From assembly GCA_949841465.1 (NCBI GenBank), contig CATKZW010000018.1, forward strand, positions 1-54,873: a DNA stretch of 54,873 nt, in the 5' to 3' direction. This DNA is from an uncultured Oscillospiraceae bacterium. GTDB taxonomy: Bacteria; Bacillota; Clostridia; Oscillospirales; Oscillospiraceae. Numbering within the stretch: the first letter of the stretch is position 1; every line of letters begins with the position of its first letter. Positions 33,816 through 42,086 of the stretch are shown here, piece after piece. Both the position numbers and the translations under genes were made by a program. The notes under the pieces are model-generated. The model saw nothing but the letters and a program-made list of their open reading frames with translations, searched no databases and had not been told where the DNA came from.

Positions 33816-34328
33816 TCACAGCATCGTTCGCCGATCCGCCGGAACCCAGCGCTGTATCAGCGCCCACAACTCTTCTGAGCCCTTCGCGGCGCAATCGTGT
33901 GGAATCAGATAGGCGCACTGCGGGGTGATGTAGAGATAGCAGGCGGTTTGGGTGCGGTAGACGTGAAAAACCTGTTCCCAGAAATAGGCGGTATGCTCGT
34001 TCCCATTGTCTACCGTGATCCCCCGGCCATCATCGTATAATTCTATCGTATAGACGTATTTCCCCCCGGCAAGCCCGGCGCTCTGTCTGCGCAGGGAGAG
34101 GAAAAAGCTCAAAAAGTAAGCCCCAGGCAGGCCCAGCGCCACCACCAAAAGCACGCTCCCAAGCAAAACGGCTCCGCGCCGGTCATGCAGCACAAAGCAG
34201 GCCATCGCAGCCGCGCCCAGAATGGCGGCAAACAGGGCAGGACGGCGCCAGACCTTTTTGTGCCGGAGGGCATCAAACCAGCTGAATTTCATAAATTCTC
34301 TCTCATCAAGACGAACCTGGATGTTCAC
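33816..34328 (-). CDS. YcxB-like two-helix membrane protein
   Basis: A 170-residue protein with two membrane helices (about residues 32-50 and 55-78) and a C-terminal cytoplasmic domain. It resembles the YcxB-like family: NIQVRLDEREFMKFSW at the start, then YTIELYDDGRGITVDNGN, YLYITPQCAYLIPHDC. Function unknown. GTG at 34328 is taken as start because AGGGGG lies eight bases upstream and the N-terminal strand is conserved in the family; the ATG at 34292 would remove it. It lies 29 bases upstream of the MFS gene on the same strand and may be co-transcribed. Confidence 0.65.
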   Translation of the reverse strand: MNIQVRLDEREFMKFSWFDALRHKKVWRRPALFAAILGAAAMACFVLHDRRGAVLLGSVLLVVALGLPGAYFLSFFLSLRRQSAGLAGGKYVYTIELYDDGRGITVDNGNEHTAYFWEQVFHVYRTQTACYLYITPQCAYLIPHDCAAKGSEELWALIQRWVPADRRTML

Positions 34329-34384
34329 ACAGCATGCCCCCTGTCCATGATATAACAGCATAGCACAGCTTGCCCCGACAGGCA

Positions 34385-34425
34385 ATTTCAAAAAGATTGC
34401 AAAAAGTTAAAGAAAATGCTATCAT
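34385..34425 (+). promoter_or_regulatory. Promoter of the two-component/TRAP sensor operon with tandem 11-mers
   Basis: TTGCAA (34397-34402) and TATCAT (34420-34425) are 17 bases apart, with TGC before the -10. Two 11-mers lie in tandem over the -35: ATTTCAAAAAG (34385-34395) and ATTGCAAAAAG (34396-34406). The second recurs in the dctP operon promoter at 43263-43273. Confidence 0.65.
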
Positions 34426-34458
34426 TGATTTTGATATCAGCCGTGGAGGTGGACGCCT

Positions 34459-35979
34459 ATGGGCCGTATCAGATGCCCGCGCATGACGCTGCTGGGCCGG
34501 ATTGTTCTGTTCCTCGCGGCCTTCGGTGCGGCAATGGCCTTTCAGATCGGCATCGGCTACTACCAGACAAAATACGTGCTGGAGCCGTTGGAAAGGCGCA
34601 GTGAGAGCATCCAGAACATCAGCCGGTTTCTCAACGATGTGGAGGCGTGCATGACGGCGCTGGAAAACCACCGCTGGGACTACGGGGATACGGCGGCGCT
34701 GATCGAGACCGTCCAGGAGAGCCGCCAGAGGTCCGCCGCCCATTTGGAACACATCGAGACGGACCTGCGAGTGGTCAGCGAGGAGCAGTACCTGCTGGCC
34801 AACGCGGCCCAGACCACCTACCGCACGCTGTGCGGCACTCTGGACACCATCGTTTCGCATCTCCAGGCCAGCCAATCGACCCAGGCGTCGGAGCTGTATT
34901 ACAGCAGCGCGGAGCCCTGCGGGACTTATCTGCGCCAGTACACCCAGCAGCTTTTGGAGCAGGCCTGCTTTGACAACCAGGACGCCCACATCCGGCTGAC
35001 CCAGCTGAACGAAGAGCTGCAGCAGGTTCAGACCGTAGTGATCCTTCTCTGCTTTGCCACCGGGGCCATGCTGGTGGTATCGCTGGTGCGGCTGCTGCGC
35101 TCTGCGGCGGCGCTGGCCCAGGCGTCCCAGGCCATCAGCCGGGGGGAATTTGACACCCCCGACCTGGACGAAAGCCCCAGGGACGAGACCGGCCACACGG
35201 CAAAGGCATTCAACGAGATGAAGCACTCCATGAAACGGCAGGTGGAACTTCTCAATGAAAAGAGCATCATGGAGGGCCGGCTCCACGCCAAGGAACTGGA
35301 GGCGCTGGAGCTGCAAACCCTGATGGAACGGGAGAAGCTCCAGCAGCTGCGCAGCCAGATCAACCCCCATTTCCTGTTCAACACGCTGAACGTCATCCTA
35401 TATACTTCCCAGCAGGAGGGAGCGGAGCGGACCTGCGCGCTGATAGGCTCCCTGAGCCGGTTGTTCCGCTACGCTTTGGGCAGTAACGACAGCCAGGTGC
35501 CCCTGCTGCGGGAGGTGCAGATTGTGGACGAGTTTTACGCCCTGTACCGGGCCCGCTTCGGAGAACGCCTGGGGATGCGCTGGCACATCAGTCCGGAGGT
35601 GGACCTGCCGGATGCCCTGGTGCCCTCTTTCATCCTCCAGCCATTGGTGGAGAACGCCTTCAAGCACGGCATCGCCCCCAAGGAGGAGGGCGGCTGTGTG
35701 GACATACACATCCGGCAAGAGGACGGCGTACTGAAAATCATCGTGGCAGATAATGGTGTGGGCATGAGTGCGGAGGCGCTGGAGGCGCTGCGGAGCAATT
35801 TGAAAAATCCACCCACCACCGGGGAGCACATCGGTGTTTACAACGTGGCCGCCCGTCTGCGGCTGTGGGGGCAGGAGTACGGGATGGAGATCGAATCCGA
35901 GCAGGGGAAGGGGACGGCGGCAGTCCTCCGTCTGCCCCGGATTTTCTCCTGGGAAGAAGAGGGTGATGAAGATGATTAA
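34459..35979 (+). CDS. Sensor histidine kinase (LytS/YesM type)
   Basis: A 506-residue membrane kinase. Helices at about 12-30 and 194-212 bracket an extracytoplasmic helical sensor of about 160 residues with no PAS fold. A HAMP-like linker follows (SQAISRGEFDTPDLDE, EMKHSMKRQVELL), then the His_kinase phosphoacceptor block SQINPHFLFNTLNVILY (His304) and the ATPase domain with LVENAFKHG near 398 and VADNGVGMS. This YesM-like type is paired with AraC-type regulators and usually senses sugars or TRAP-binding proteins. GGAGGTGG precedes the ATG. It overlaps the response regulator by eight bases. Confidence 0.9.
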   Translation: MGRIRCPRMTLLGRIVLFLAAFGAAMAFQIGIGYYQTKYVLEPLERRSESIQNISRFLNDVEACMTALENHRWDYGDTAALIETVQESRQRSAAHLEHIETDLRVVSEEQYLLANAAQTTYRTLCGTLDTIVSHLQASQSTQASELYYSSAEPCGTYLRQYTQQLLEQACFDNQDAHIRLTQLNEELQQVQTVVILLCFATGAMLVVSLVRLLRSAAALAQASQAISRGEFDTPDLDESPRDETGHTAKAFNEMKHSMKRQVELLNEKSIMEGRLHAKELEALELQTLMEREKLQQLRSQINPHFLFNTLNVILYTSQQEGAERTCALIGSLSRLFRYALGSNDSQVPLLREVQIVDEFYALYRARFGERLGMRWHISPEVDLPDALVPSFILQPLVENAFKHGIAPKEEGGCVDIHIRQEDGVLKIIVADNGVGMSAEALEALRSNLKNPPTTGEHIGVYNVAARLRLWGQEYGMEIESEQGKGTAAVLRLPRIFSWEEEGDEDD

Positions 35980-36760
35980 AATTTTGGTGGCGGACGATGA
36001 GGGCTACGAGCGGGAAATCCTTGCGGAGATTTTAGATAAGCGGTTTGGCCGGGAGGCGGAGGTCCGCACAGCTGAAAACGGCCGTCTGGCGGTGGACGCG
36101 GCAACGCTGTGGGCGGCGGACGTGGTGCTGATGGACATCGAAATGCCGGGGATTAACGGCATCGACGCGGCAAAGCAGATTCTGGCCCAGCGCCCGGACT
36201 GCAAAATGATTTTTGTCACGGCCTACAGCCTGTTTGCTTACGCCCATGAGGCGGTGAGGCTGGGGGCCTGCGACTACATCCTCAAGCCTGTAAATCCGGA
36301 TGATGTGGAGCGGGCGGTCCGGCGGGCGGCGGCCCAAGCTGACGCGCAGCGTCAGCTGGAGGCCATGGCCTCCAATGGGGAGCTGCTGGAGAGCGCGGAC
36401 AACTACGATAAGACCGCCGTCCTCATGGGAAAGGTCAAAAAATACTTACAGCACAATTATATGCTGCCCGACATTTCTCTGGATTCCGTCAGCGCCATTT
36501 TGAATATCAATTCCTCCTACTTTTCCTCCCTGTTCAAACGGATCTTCCAGGTGAATTTCCTGGATTACCTGACGGAGCTGCGGATGGGCGCTGCCAAAGA
36601 CCTGCTGAGGGATCCGCTGCGTTCCACGGCGGAGGTGGCCGGCATGGTTGGCTATGAAAGCGCCAATTACTTCACCCGGGTCTTCAAGAAGAACGTGGGT
36701 ATGACCCCCACGGATTTCCGGCGCTCCATCGCCCGGGAGCGCGGGGGAGACGCGCCATGA
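35972..36760 (+). CDS. AraC-type response regulator
   Basis: A 262-residue regulator: receiver domain (MIKILVADDEGYEREIL, phosphoacceptor Asp55 in VVLMDIEMPGING, Thr/Lys switch residues in VTAYS and YILKPVN) and C-terminal double helix-turn-helix of the AraC family (MLPDISLDSVSAILNINSSY, VAGMVGYESANYFTRVFKKN). It is the partner of the kinase encoded by the overlapping upstream gene. AraC-type regulators typically bind direct repeats; the tandem ATTnCAAAAAG copies at 34385 and the match at 43263 are candidates. The second ATG (35972) is preferred because AGAGGG is correctly spaced from it. Confidence 0.9.
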   Translation: MIKILVADDEGYEREILAEILDKRFGREAEVRTAENGRLAVDAATLWAADVVLMDIEMPGINGIDAAKQILAQRPDCKMIFVTAYSLFAYAHEAVRLGACDYILKPVNPDDVERAVRRAAAQADAQRQLEAMASNGELLESADNYDKTAVLMGKVKKYLQHNYMLPDISLDSVSAILNINSSYFSSLFKRIFQVNFLDYLTELRMGAAKDLLRDPLRSTAEVAGMVGYESANYFTRVFKKNVGMTPTDFRRSIARERGGDAP

Positions 36761-37752
36761 AGCGGTGTGCCTGCCTTGCTCTGCTGCTTTGCCTGCTGCT
36801 GTGCGGCTGCGGAGGAACGGCGCAGGAGCAGAATATGCCCCTGCTGATTCTGCGCTACGGAGAAAACCAGCCGGAGGACTATCCCACCACCAAGGCGGCG
36901 GAGCACTTTGCCCGGCTGGTGGAGGAGCGTACCCAGGGGAAGATCTGCATACGGCTCTATTGCAACGGGGAGCTGGGCGATGAAAACCAGGTCTTTGAGC
37001 AGGTGCAGTTCGGCGGCATCGATATGACCCGGGTGTCTTTGGGAACACTGGCGGAATACCATCCGGAGGTCGAAGTGCTTCAGCTTCCGTTTTTATATGA
37101 CGATGCGGAGCATATGTGGCGGGTGCTGGACGGGCCCATCGGCGAAAAATTCCTCACCGGCACCCGCCAGGCGGGAATCATCGGGCTGAGCTGGTTTGAC
37201 GCCGGGGCCAGGAGCTTTTATACCCGCGCCCCCATTGAAGGCCTGGAGGATTTGCGGGGGCTGACCATCCGGGTCCAGGAGTCTACGCTGATGAGCCGGA
37301 TGGTGGAGCTTTTGGGGGCCAGACCTGTCCAGATCCCCTACAACGACGTGTATTCGGCTCTTCAGACCGCCAAAATCGACGGCGCGGAAAACAACTGGCC
37401 CAGCTACGCCGCCACCGGCCATTACCAGGCCGCCCGCTACTATCTGCTGGATGAACACTCCCGTTTGCCGGAGATGCAGATCATGAGCACCGTAGCCCTG
37501 GATAAGATTGCGGAAATCGATGAGGACTATGTGACCATCATCCGCCAGTGTGCCAGGGAGTGCGCCCTCTACGAGCGGGAGCTTTGGCTCCAGGCGGAGG
37601 GAACCGCGGAGGAGCTGGTGCGGGATTACGGCTGTGTGGTGACAACCTTGACCGATACACAGCTGGCGGAGTTCCGCCAAGCGGTACAGCCCATGTACGA
37701 GGATTACTCCGATGAACAGCAGGCGCTGATTCAAAAGATCCGTGACAGTTGA
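36757..37752 (+). CDS. TRAP-type substrate-binding lipoprotein, probable co-sensor
   Basis: A 331-residue DctP-family protein with a lipoprotein signal (Cys18 after LLLCG). The family's substrate-binding blocks are visible: LRGLTIRVQES (the Arg that salt-bridges the substrate carboxylate) and NDVYSALQTAKIDGAENN. It overlaps the response regulator gene by four bases and has no dctQ/dctM next to it, whereas a full TRAP system with its own dctP is encoded on the opposite strand. Orphan binding proteins in two-component operons often deliver the ligand signal to the kinase, so I infer a sensing role for uronates or related acids. Tandem terminators follow. Confidence 0.85.
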   Translation: MKRCACLALLLCLLLCGCGGTAQEQNMPLLILRYGENQPEDYPTTKAAEHFARLVEERTQGKICIRLYCNGELGDENQVFEQVQFGGIDMTRVSLGTLAEYHPEVEVLQLPFLYDDAEHMWRVLDGPIGEKFLTGTRQAGIIGLSWFDAGARSFYTRAPIEGLEDLRGLTIRVQESTLMSRMVELLGARPVQIPYNDVYSALQTAKIDGAENNWPSYAATGHYQAARYYLLDEHSRLPEMQIMSTVALDKIAEIDEDYVTIIRQCARECALYERELWLQAEGTAEELVRDYGCVVTTLTDTQLAEFRQAVQPMYEDYSDEQQALIQKIRDS

Positions 37753-37755
37753 CCA

Positions 37756-37898
37756 GAAAAAAGAGCCGCTCCGGCCAATGATGAGGTTCCGCAACGGACA
37801 ACCTCGTCGTCCTCCCGCAGCGGCTTTGCAGCCACAGTGACGGCCTCCGCCGTATAGGCAAAACCGCTGGCAAGGTTCTCCTGCCAGCGGTTTTCGAA
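37756..37898. terminator. Terminators between the converging operons
   Basis: Two stems lie here. AAGAGCCGCT (37761) pairs with AGCGGCTTT (37819) around an inner GAGGTT/AACCTC hairpin. AAACCGCTGGCA (37861) pairs with TGCCAGCGGTTTT (37882). Together they separate the sensor operon from the kdgF end of the uronate operon. Confidence 0.75.
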
Positions 37899-37934
37899 TC
37901 ATAGCATGCAAGTCACAGGCTGTTGGTACTCAAT

Positions 37935-38282
37935 TTACTCGAGAAGAAAATCCTCCCGCATGGGATTGAAAACGTCCAGCAGTATTCCATCTTCCAAACA
38001 AGTACAGCCGTGGACAATCTCATCTGTTTTCAGCATCGTGTCCCCTGGCCCCACCTCGTGAGTTTCCCCGTCGATGGTAAAGGAGAATCGTCCGCTGACC
38101 ACATAGGTAATCTGGGTGTGGGGGTGGCTGTGAAGCGCCCCCACTGCCCCCTGCTTGAATTGATTCTCTACACACATGAGCTGTTGCGTATAGGCCAGCA
38201 CTCGGCGGACGATGCCGGTTCCGGCCTCCTGCGGCAAAGTGTTCTCATGAAATACCCACCGCTGGTCTTGATTCATAGACAT
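37935..38282 (-). CDS. kdgF: Cupin protein, KdgF-like
   Basis: A 115-residue single-domain cupin. The metal-site pattern is visible: HSHPHTQITYVVSGRFSFTI (two His plus Gln) and, in the second half, GDTMLKTDEIVHGCTCLEDG (the third His), ending LDVFNPMREDFL. This closely matches KdgF, which converts unsaturated uronates from pectin or alginate breakdown to DKI, feeding hexuronate catabolism. The placement after uxuB and a TRAP transporter supports that. AGGAGG lies seven bases upstream of ATG 38282. It is the last gene of the minus-strand operon, 31 bases after uxuB. Confidence 0.82.
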   Translation of the reverse strand: MSMNQDQRWVFHENTLPQEAGTGIVRRVLAYTQQLMCVENQFKQGAVGALHSHPHTQITYVVSGRFSFTIDGETHEVGPGDTMLKTDEIVHGCTCLEDGILLDVFNPMREDFLLE

Positions 38283-38313
38283 AGTTTAACCTCCTGGCAA
38301 GGGCAAATTCGGC

Positions 38314-39939
38314 TCAAATAAACAGTCCCAGGCGCCTTCTTAACGTCGCTCGTACCGCGCCGGGCCCCGCCAGCATCTCCCGCAGCATCCCGCCGATTTT
38401 CCCTGCCAGACCGGCTTGGCACAGGTCCACCCCGAACAGAGCCGAATTGGATAAAATAGGCCGCAAGATATCATCAGAGGCAGTGGCCGGGCTTCCAAGA
38501 ATTACTCCTGTCAGCAGCGTTTGCAGCGTCTCCAGCATGGGGTCGCCGCTGCACTCCATGGGCTTACCCTCATCGTCCACCGCCAGCAGATACCGCAGCC
38601 AGCCGGCAATGGCTAAGGGAATATAGGTCAGGCTGGTCACATCCAGGTCGGATCGGGCCATATAGCTCTTGATAGTCTCGCCAAAGCGGATGGGCACCTT
38701 CTGGCTGGTGTCGGTGGCGATGCGCTGGGGCATATCGGGGATAAAGGGGTTGGGCAGGCGCTGGTCGATGACTTCGTGGATAAAGTCCATGGGGCTGAGG
38801 ATCTTAGGGTCCACCACCACGGGGATGCCCTCGTCATAGCCGATCTTCTCCACCAGGGCCTTGAGCTGGAGGTCCCTCATCTCGGCGGAGATGGACTCAT
38901 AGCCCAGCAGGCAGCCGTATACCGCCAGGGCGGTGTGCAGGGGGTTGAGGCAGGTGGTGACCTTCATCCTCTCCGTCTTGTTTACTGTGTCCCGGTCGGT
39001 CATGTACACCCCGGCCTTCTCCAGCGGCGGGCGGCCGTTGGGGAATCGATCCTCCACCACCAGGTACTGGGGCCGCTCGGCGTTGACAAAGGGGGCGATA
39101 AAGGTGTTTCTGGACGTGATGACAGGGGCCATATCCTCCACCCCGGCGGCGGCCAGCGCCTCCTCCACCGCCTTGGCCGGGCGGGGGGTGATCTTGTCAA
39201 TCATGGACCAGGGGAAGGAGACCTCACTCTGATTGTCCACCCACAGGGCGAACTCGTGAGAGACGTGTCCCCGCCTCAGCCACTGCTCCACCACGGTCAT
39301 GACGCTGGTGCGCAGCTTCTCCCCGTTGCGGGAGCAGTTGTCCATGCTCACCACAGCGATGGGGGAGCCCCCGGCCTGGAAGCGCTCCCACAGCAGGGCG
39401 GCAGTTATGCTCATGGCGTGGGCGCAGCCCTCGGGGCCCTTCTCAAAGTCCGCCTGGACAAAGGGGAAAAACTCTCCCTGGATATTTGTCAGGGCATAGC
39501 CCTTTTCTGTAATGGTGTAGCTCGCCATTTGCAGGGAAGGATTTCGGAACAGGGCCTTCAGCTTTTCCATGTCCGCCGGATAGGCCGCGCCCGCCCGCAG
39601 GCCCTGGGCGATGGAGGCGATGACCTCCTTGTCCATGGAGCCGTCGGGCAGCAGGGACACCATCAGAGTCATGCAGTCGAAGGGGGCGTAGATTTTGTCG
39701 ATGATGTCGTAGTCAAAGGTGTCGGCGGCGATGATGCCGCCTTTCACTAACCCAAGCTCCAACAGGTCCTGCTGGAGCTTGGCAAGGAAGCCCCGGAAGA
39801 TGTTTCCCGCGCCGAAGTGGACCCAGGTGGGAGCCTGCTCGGTATTGACGCGCATCTCTTCCCAGTCAAACCCAGGCAGCTTGACCCCGGCCTGTTCCCA
39901 GGCCCCCCGGTCTTTCAGCCCCTTATAACATAATTTCAT
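38314..39939 (-). CDS. uxuB: D-fructuronate reductase (mannitol dehydrogenase family)
   Basis: A 541-residue long-chain polyol dehydrogenase. It starts with a Rossmann block (VHFGAGNIFRGFLAKLQQDL), has IAVVSMDNCSRNGEKL, and the catalytic-site region FPWSMIDKITPRPA and NAERPQYLVVEDRFPNGRP, typical of D-mannonate oxidoreductase. It reduces fructuronate to D-mannonate with NADH in glucuronate breakdown. Altronate dehydrogenase activity is an alternative. The next enzyme, UxuA (mannonate dehydratase), survives only as the 38-residue remnant just upstream, whose end supplies the GGGGAGGA ribosome site of uxuB. Confidence 0.88.
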   Translation of the reverse strand: MKLCYKGLKDRGAWEQAGVKLPGFDWEEMRVNTEQAPTWVHFGAGNIFRGFLAKLQQDLLELGLVKGGIIAADTFDYDIIDKIYAPFDCMTLMVSLLPDGSMDKEVIASIAQGLRAGAAYPADMEKLKALFRNPSLQMASYTITEKGYALTNIQGEFFPFVQADFEKGPEGCAHAMSITAALLWERFQAGGSPIAVVSMDNCSRNGEKLRTSVMTVVEQWLRRGHVSHEFALWVDNQSEVSFPWSMIDKITPRPAKAVEEALAAAGVEDMAPVITSRNTFIAPFVNAERPQYLVVEDRFPNGRPPLEKAGVYMTDRDTVNKTERMKVTTCLNPLHTALAVYGCLLGYESISAEMRDLQLKALVEKIGYDEGIPVVVDPKILSPMDFIHEVIDQRLPNPFIPDMPQRIATDTSQKVPIRFGETIKSYMARSDLDVTSLTYIPLAIAGWLRYLLAVDDEGKPMECSGDPMLETLQTLLTGVILGSPATASDDILRPILSNSALFGVDLCQAGLAGKIGGMLREMLAGPGAVRATLRRRLGLFI

Positions 39940-39946
39940 GCTTCAC

Positions 39947-40063
39947 TTATCCTCCCCGCGACAGCTTTTCGATGGACTCCCACAGGCCGTTGAGGCCGGT
40001 CATACCGGGGATCTGCCGGAGGGTGATGCTGTTGCTATTAGAGCCGCTCCCGCGAAATGTCAT
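39947..40063 (-). pseudogene. uxuA: uxuA remnant: N- and C-terminus joined, core deleted
   Basis: A 38-codon frame with a ribosome site (GGAGGGAGCGAAGGG region) reads MTFRGSGSNSNSITLRQIPG, then MTGLNGLWESIEKL. The first part matches the mannonate dehydratase N-terminus (MTFRW.G...D.VTL.QI.QIPG.TG), and the second resembles its C-terminal GLWE.I.K helix. Some 300 codons between are missing while the frame stays open to a stop seven bases before uxuB. It is too short for the longer-ORF criterion and easy to miss. Its retention may be due to translational coupling with uxuB. The identification is by pattern, without an alignment. Confidence 0.7.
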
Positions 40064-40087
40064 TTTCACCCTTCGCTCCCTCCTCCA

Positions 40088-41419
40088 CTATTTAAAGAAG
40101 AGCAGCGGGACGGTGGGCTCGTAGCCGCCCAGCACCTTGGGGATGACAAGGCTGATATCCGGGATAAAGGAGATCAGCAGCAGCGCAACGATCATACACA
40201 GATAGAAGGGCAGGGTGGCCTTGACCACCTTTTCCATGGGCCGCTTGGCCACGGCGGAGCCGATGAACAGCACCGCGCCCACCGGCGGGGTCAGCAGACC
40301 GATGCCGCAGTTGAGCACCACGATGATACCAAACTGGACGGGATCCAGGCCGCAGAACTGGGTGGCGATGGGCAGCAGGATGGGGGTGGCGATGAGGATG
40401 ATGGGGGCCATGTCCATGATCATGCCCAGCACCAGCAGGATCACGTTCAGCAGGAGGATCAGGATGACGCGGTTGTCCGTCAGGCCTACGATGGCCTGGG
40501 CGGCCAGGTCGGGCACATGGAGCAGGGTCAAGCAGTTGCCGAACACCTTGGAGGTGGCAATGAGGATCAGCACGATGGCCAGGGTACCGACGCACTCGTC
40601 CAGGGCCTTCCACACGCCCTTCCAGTTCAGCCCCTTGTAGATAAACACGGAAACGAACAGGGAGTAGATGACCGCGATGGCGGCGGACTCTGTGGCGGTG
40701 AATTTGCCGGTGACCACACCCACGATCACAATAACAATGGCTGCCAGGGCCCAGATGGAGGTGCCCAGCTGCCGGAAGAAAGCGCCCAGGCGGAACTTCT
40801 CTCCCTTGGGGTAGTTTCGCTTCACCGAGATGATATAGGAGCCGATCATCAGGGCGACAGCCAGGATGGCGCCGGGGAGATAGCCCGCCAGGAACAGGCT
40901 GCCCACCGAGATGCTGCCGGCGGTCATGGAGTAGATGACCATGTTGTGGCTGGGGGGCACCAGCAGTCCCTCGCAGGAGGAGGTGATGGTGACGGCGGTG
41001 GAGAAGTCGTCGTCATAGCCCTGGTCCACCATCATAGGGATCATAATAGAGCCGATGGAGGCGGTGTCGGCGGCGGCGGAGCCGGAAATGCCGCCGAAAA
41101 AGTAGGAGGCCACAATGTTTACCATGGCCAGGCCGCCCCGCATCCAGCCCACGCAGGCGTTGGCCAGGGCGATGAGCTTATCGGAAATGCCTCCCGAGCC
41201 CATGAGCACGCCCATGGTGATGAAGAAGGGCACCGCCATCAGGGAGTAGGAGCTGATGCCCGCCACCATCAGGCGGCACACATCGGCCAGGCTGTTGCCC
41301 ATGACCATCAGGCAGAACACGGATGCCAGGCCCACGGCGTAGGCGATGGGGAAACGGAGTAAAATCATAAGGGCAAAGCTGCCCAGCAAAACGATGATGG
41401 CCAGTGTCTGGGTATCCAT
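40088..41419 (-). CDS. dctM: TRAP transporter large permease
   Basis: A 443-residue membrane protein with about twelve to thirteen helices, matching DctM/SiaM large subunits: LLRFPIAYAVGLASVFCLM, AVPFFITMGVLMGSGGI, GGISGSAAADTASIGSIMIP, CEGLLVPPSHNMVIYS and GIGLLTPPVGAVLFIG. It carries the transport path for an acidic substrate driven by a sodium gradient, with the small subunit DctQ and binding protein DctP from the same operon. Its start overlaps the dctQ stop by one base (TAATG). The downstream neighbours uxuB and kdgF point to a hexuronate substrate. Confidence 0.92.
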   Translation of the reverse strand: MDTQTLAIIVLLGSFALMILLRFPIAYAVGLASVFCLMVMGNSLADVCRLMVAGISSYSLMAVPFFITMGVLMGSGGISDKLIALANACVGWMRGGLAMVNIVASYFFGGISGSAAADTASIGSIMIPMMVDQGYDDDFSTAVTITSSCEGLLVPPSHNMVIYSMTAGSISVGSLFLAGYLPGAILAVALMIGSYIISVKRNYPKGEKFRLGAFFRQLGTSIWALAAIVIVIVGVVTGKFTATESAAIAVIYSLFVSVFIYKGLNWKGVWKALDECVGTLAIVLILIATSKVFGNCLTLLHVPDLAAQAIVGLTDNRVILILLLNVILLVLGMIMDMAPIILIATPILLPIATQFCGLDPVQFGIIVVLNCGIGLLTPPVGAVLFIGSAVAKRPMEKVVKATLPFYLCMIVALLLISFIPDISLVIPKVLGGYEPTVPLLFFK

Positions 41420-41991
41420 TATGCCTGCACCTCCCCGTCCTTCAAATAGAACGATTTGATATGGTTATACAGCGCCTCCAGCTCGAACACGATCATGGCG
41501 GCCCCGGCCAAGGGCACCGGGAAATACATCCAGAACCGGCTCAGCCAGGGCATGGACACGTAAAAGCCCCGGCCGCCCAGGGTAGAGGCGTACTTCCAGC
41601 CCTCCACCAGCATGATAATGCCCAGCGCCAGCACCGCCACATCAGACAGAATGTCCAGCGCCTTGAGGACGGTCTTGGGGAGGTAGCGGTCAAAGGCGGT
41701 CATGCGGATGTGGGCCCCCCGGCGGATGGCCAGGGCGGCGGCCAGCACCGCCATATAGGACATGCAGGTCAGAATGACCTCCTCCGACCAGGAGGGGTCC
41801 TTGATGACGCCCAGGAAGCCCAGGATGTCAGGGTAATCCTTGGCCCAGGTCTGGCACCAGCGGCCCAGCACGGTGTAAGAGGCAATCAGGATATCCGCAA
41901 TCAGCAGCAGTTTGCAGATGACCAGAAAAACCTTGTAGGCCACGTCATACGCCGGTCTGATTTTGTCCAATGTATTAAAAATTTTCGGCAT
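41419..41991 (-). CDS. dctQ: TRAP transporter small permease
   Basis: A 190-residue protein with four membrane helices of DctQ type (VFLVICKLLLIADILIASYT; MSYMAVLAAALAIRRGAHIRM, the family signature; AVLALGIIMLVEGW; FPVPLAGAAMIVFELEALY). It forms the stalk that pairs with DctM. AGAGGAGA lies six bases before ATG 41991. It is 95 bases downstream of dctP, with a hairpin between, and one base overlaps dctM. Confidence 0.9.
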   Translation of the reverse strand: MPKIFNTLDKIRPAYDVAYKVFLVICKLLLIADILIASYTVLGRWCQTWAKDYPDILGFLGVIKDPSWSEEVILTCMSYMAVLAAALAIRRGAHIRMTAFDRYLPKTVLKALDILSDVAVLALGIIMLVEGWKYASTLGGRGFYVSMPWLSRFWMYFPVPLAGAAMIVFELEALYNHIKSFYLKDGEVQA

Positions 41992-42015
41992 ATTGTTTCT
42001 CCTCTCTCAAAAATT

Positions 42016-42051
42016 CAGCGCGGACACGGGGCATCCCCCGCGCCCGCGCTG
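42016..42051 (-). promoter_or_regulatory. Intercistronic stem-loop between dctP and dctQ
   Basis: CAGCGCG (42016) pairs with CGCGCTG (42051), with further GC pairing inside and no T tract. Such stems often protect the upstream binding-protein message, giving it higher abundance than the permeases. Confidence 0.5.
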
Positions 42052-42086
42052 GTTTGGCTTACATTGGGTTGAAACAGGCGGTATGA

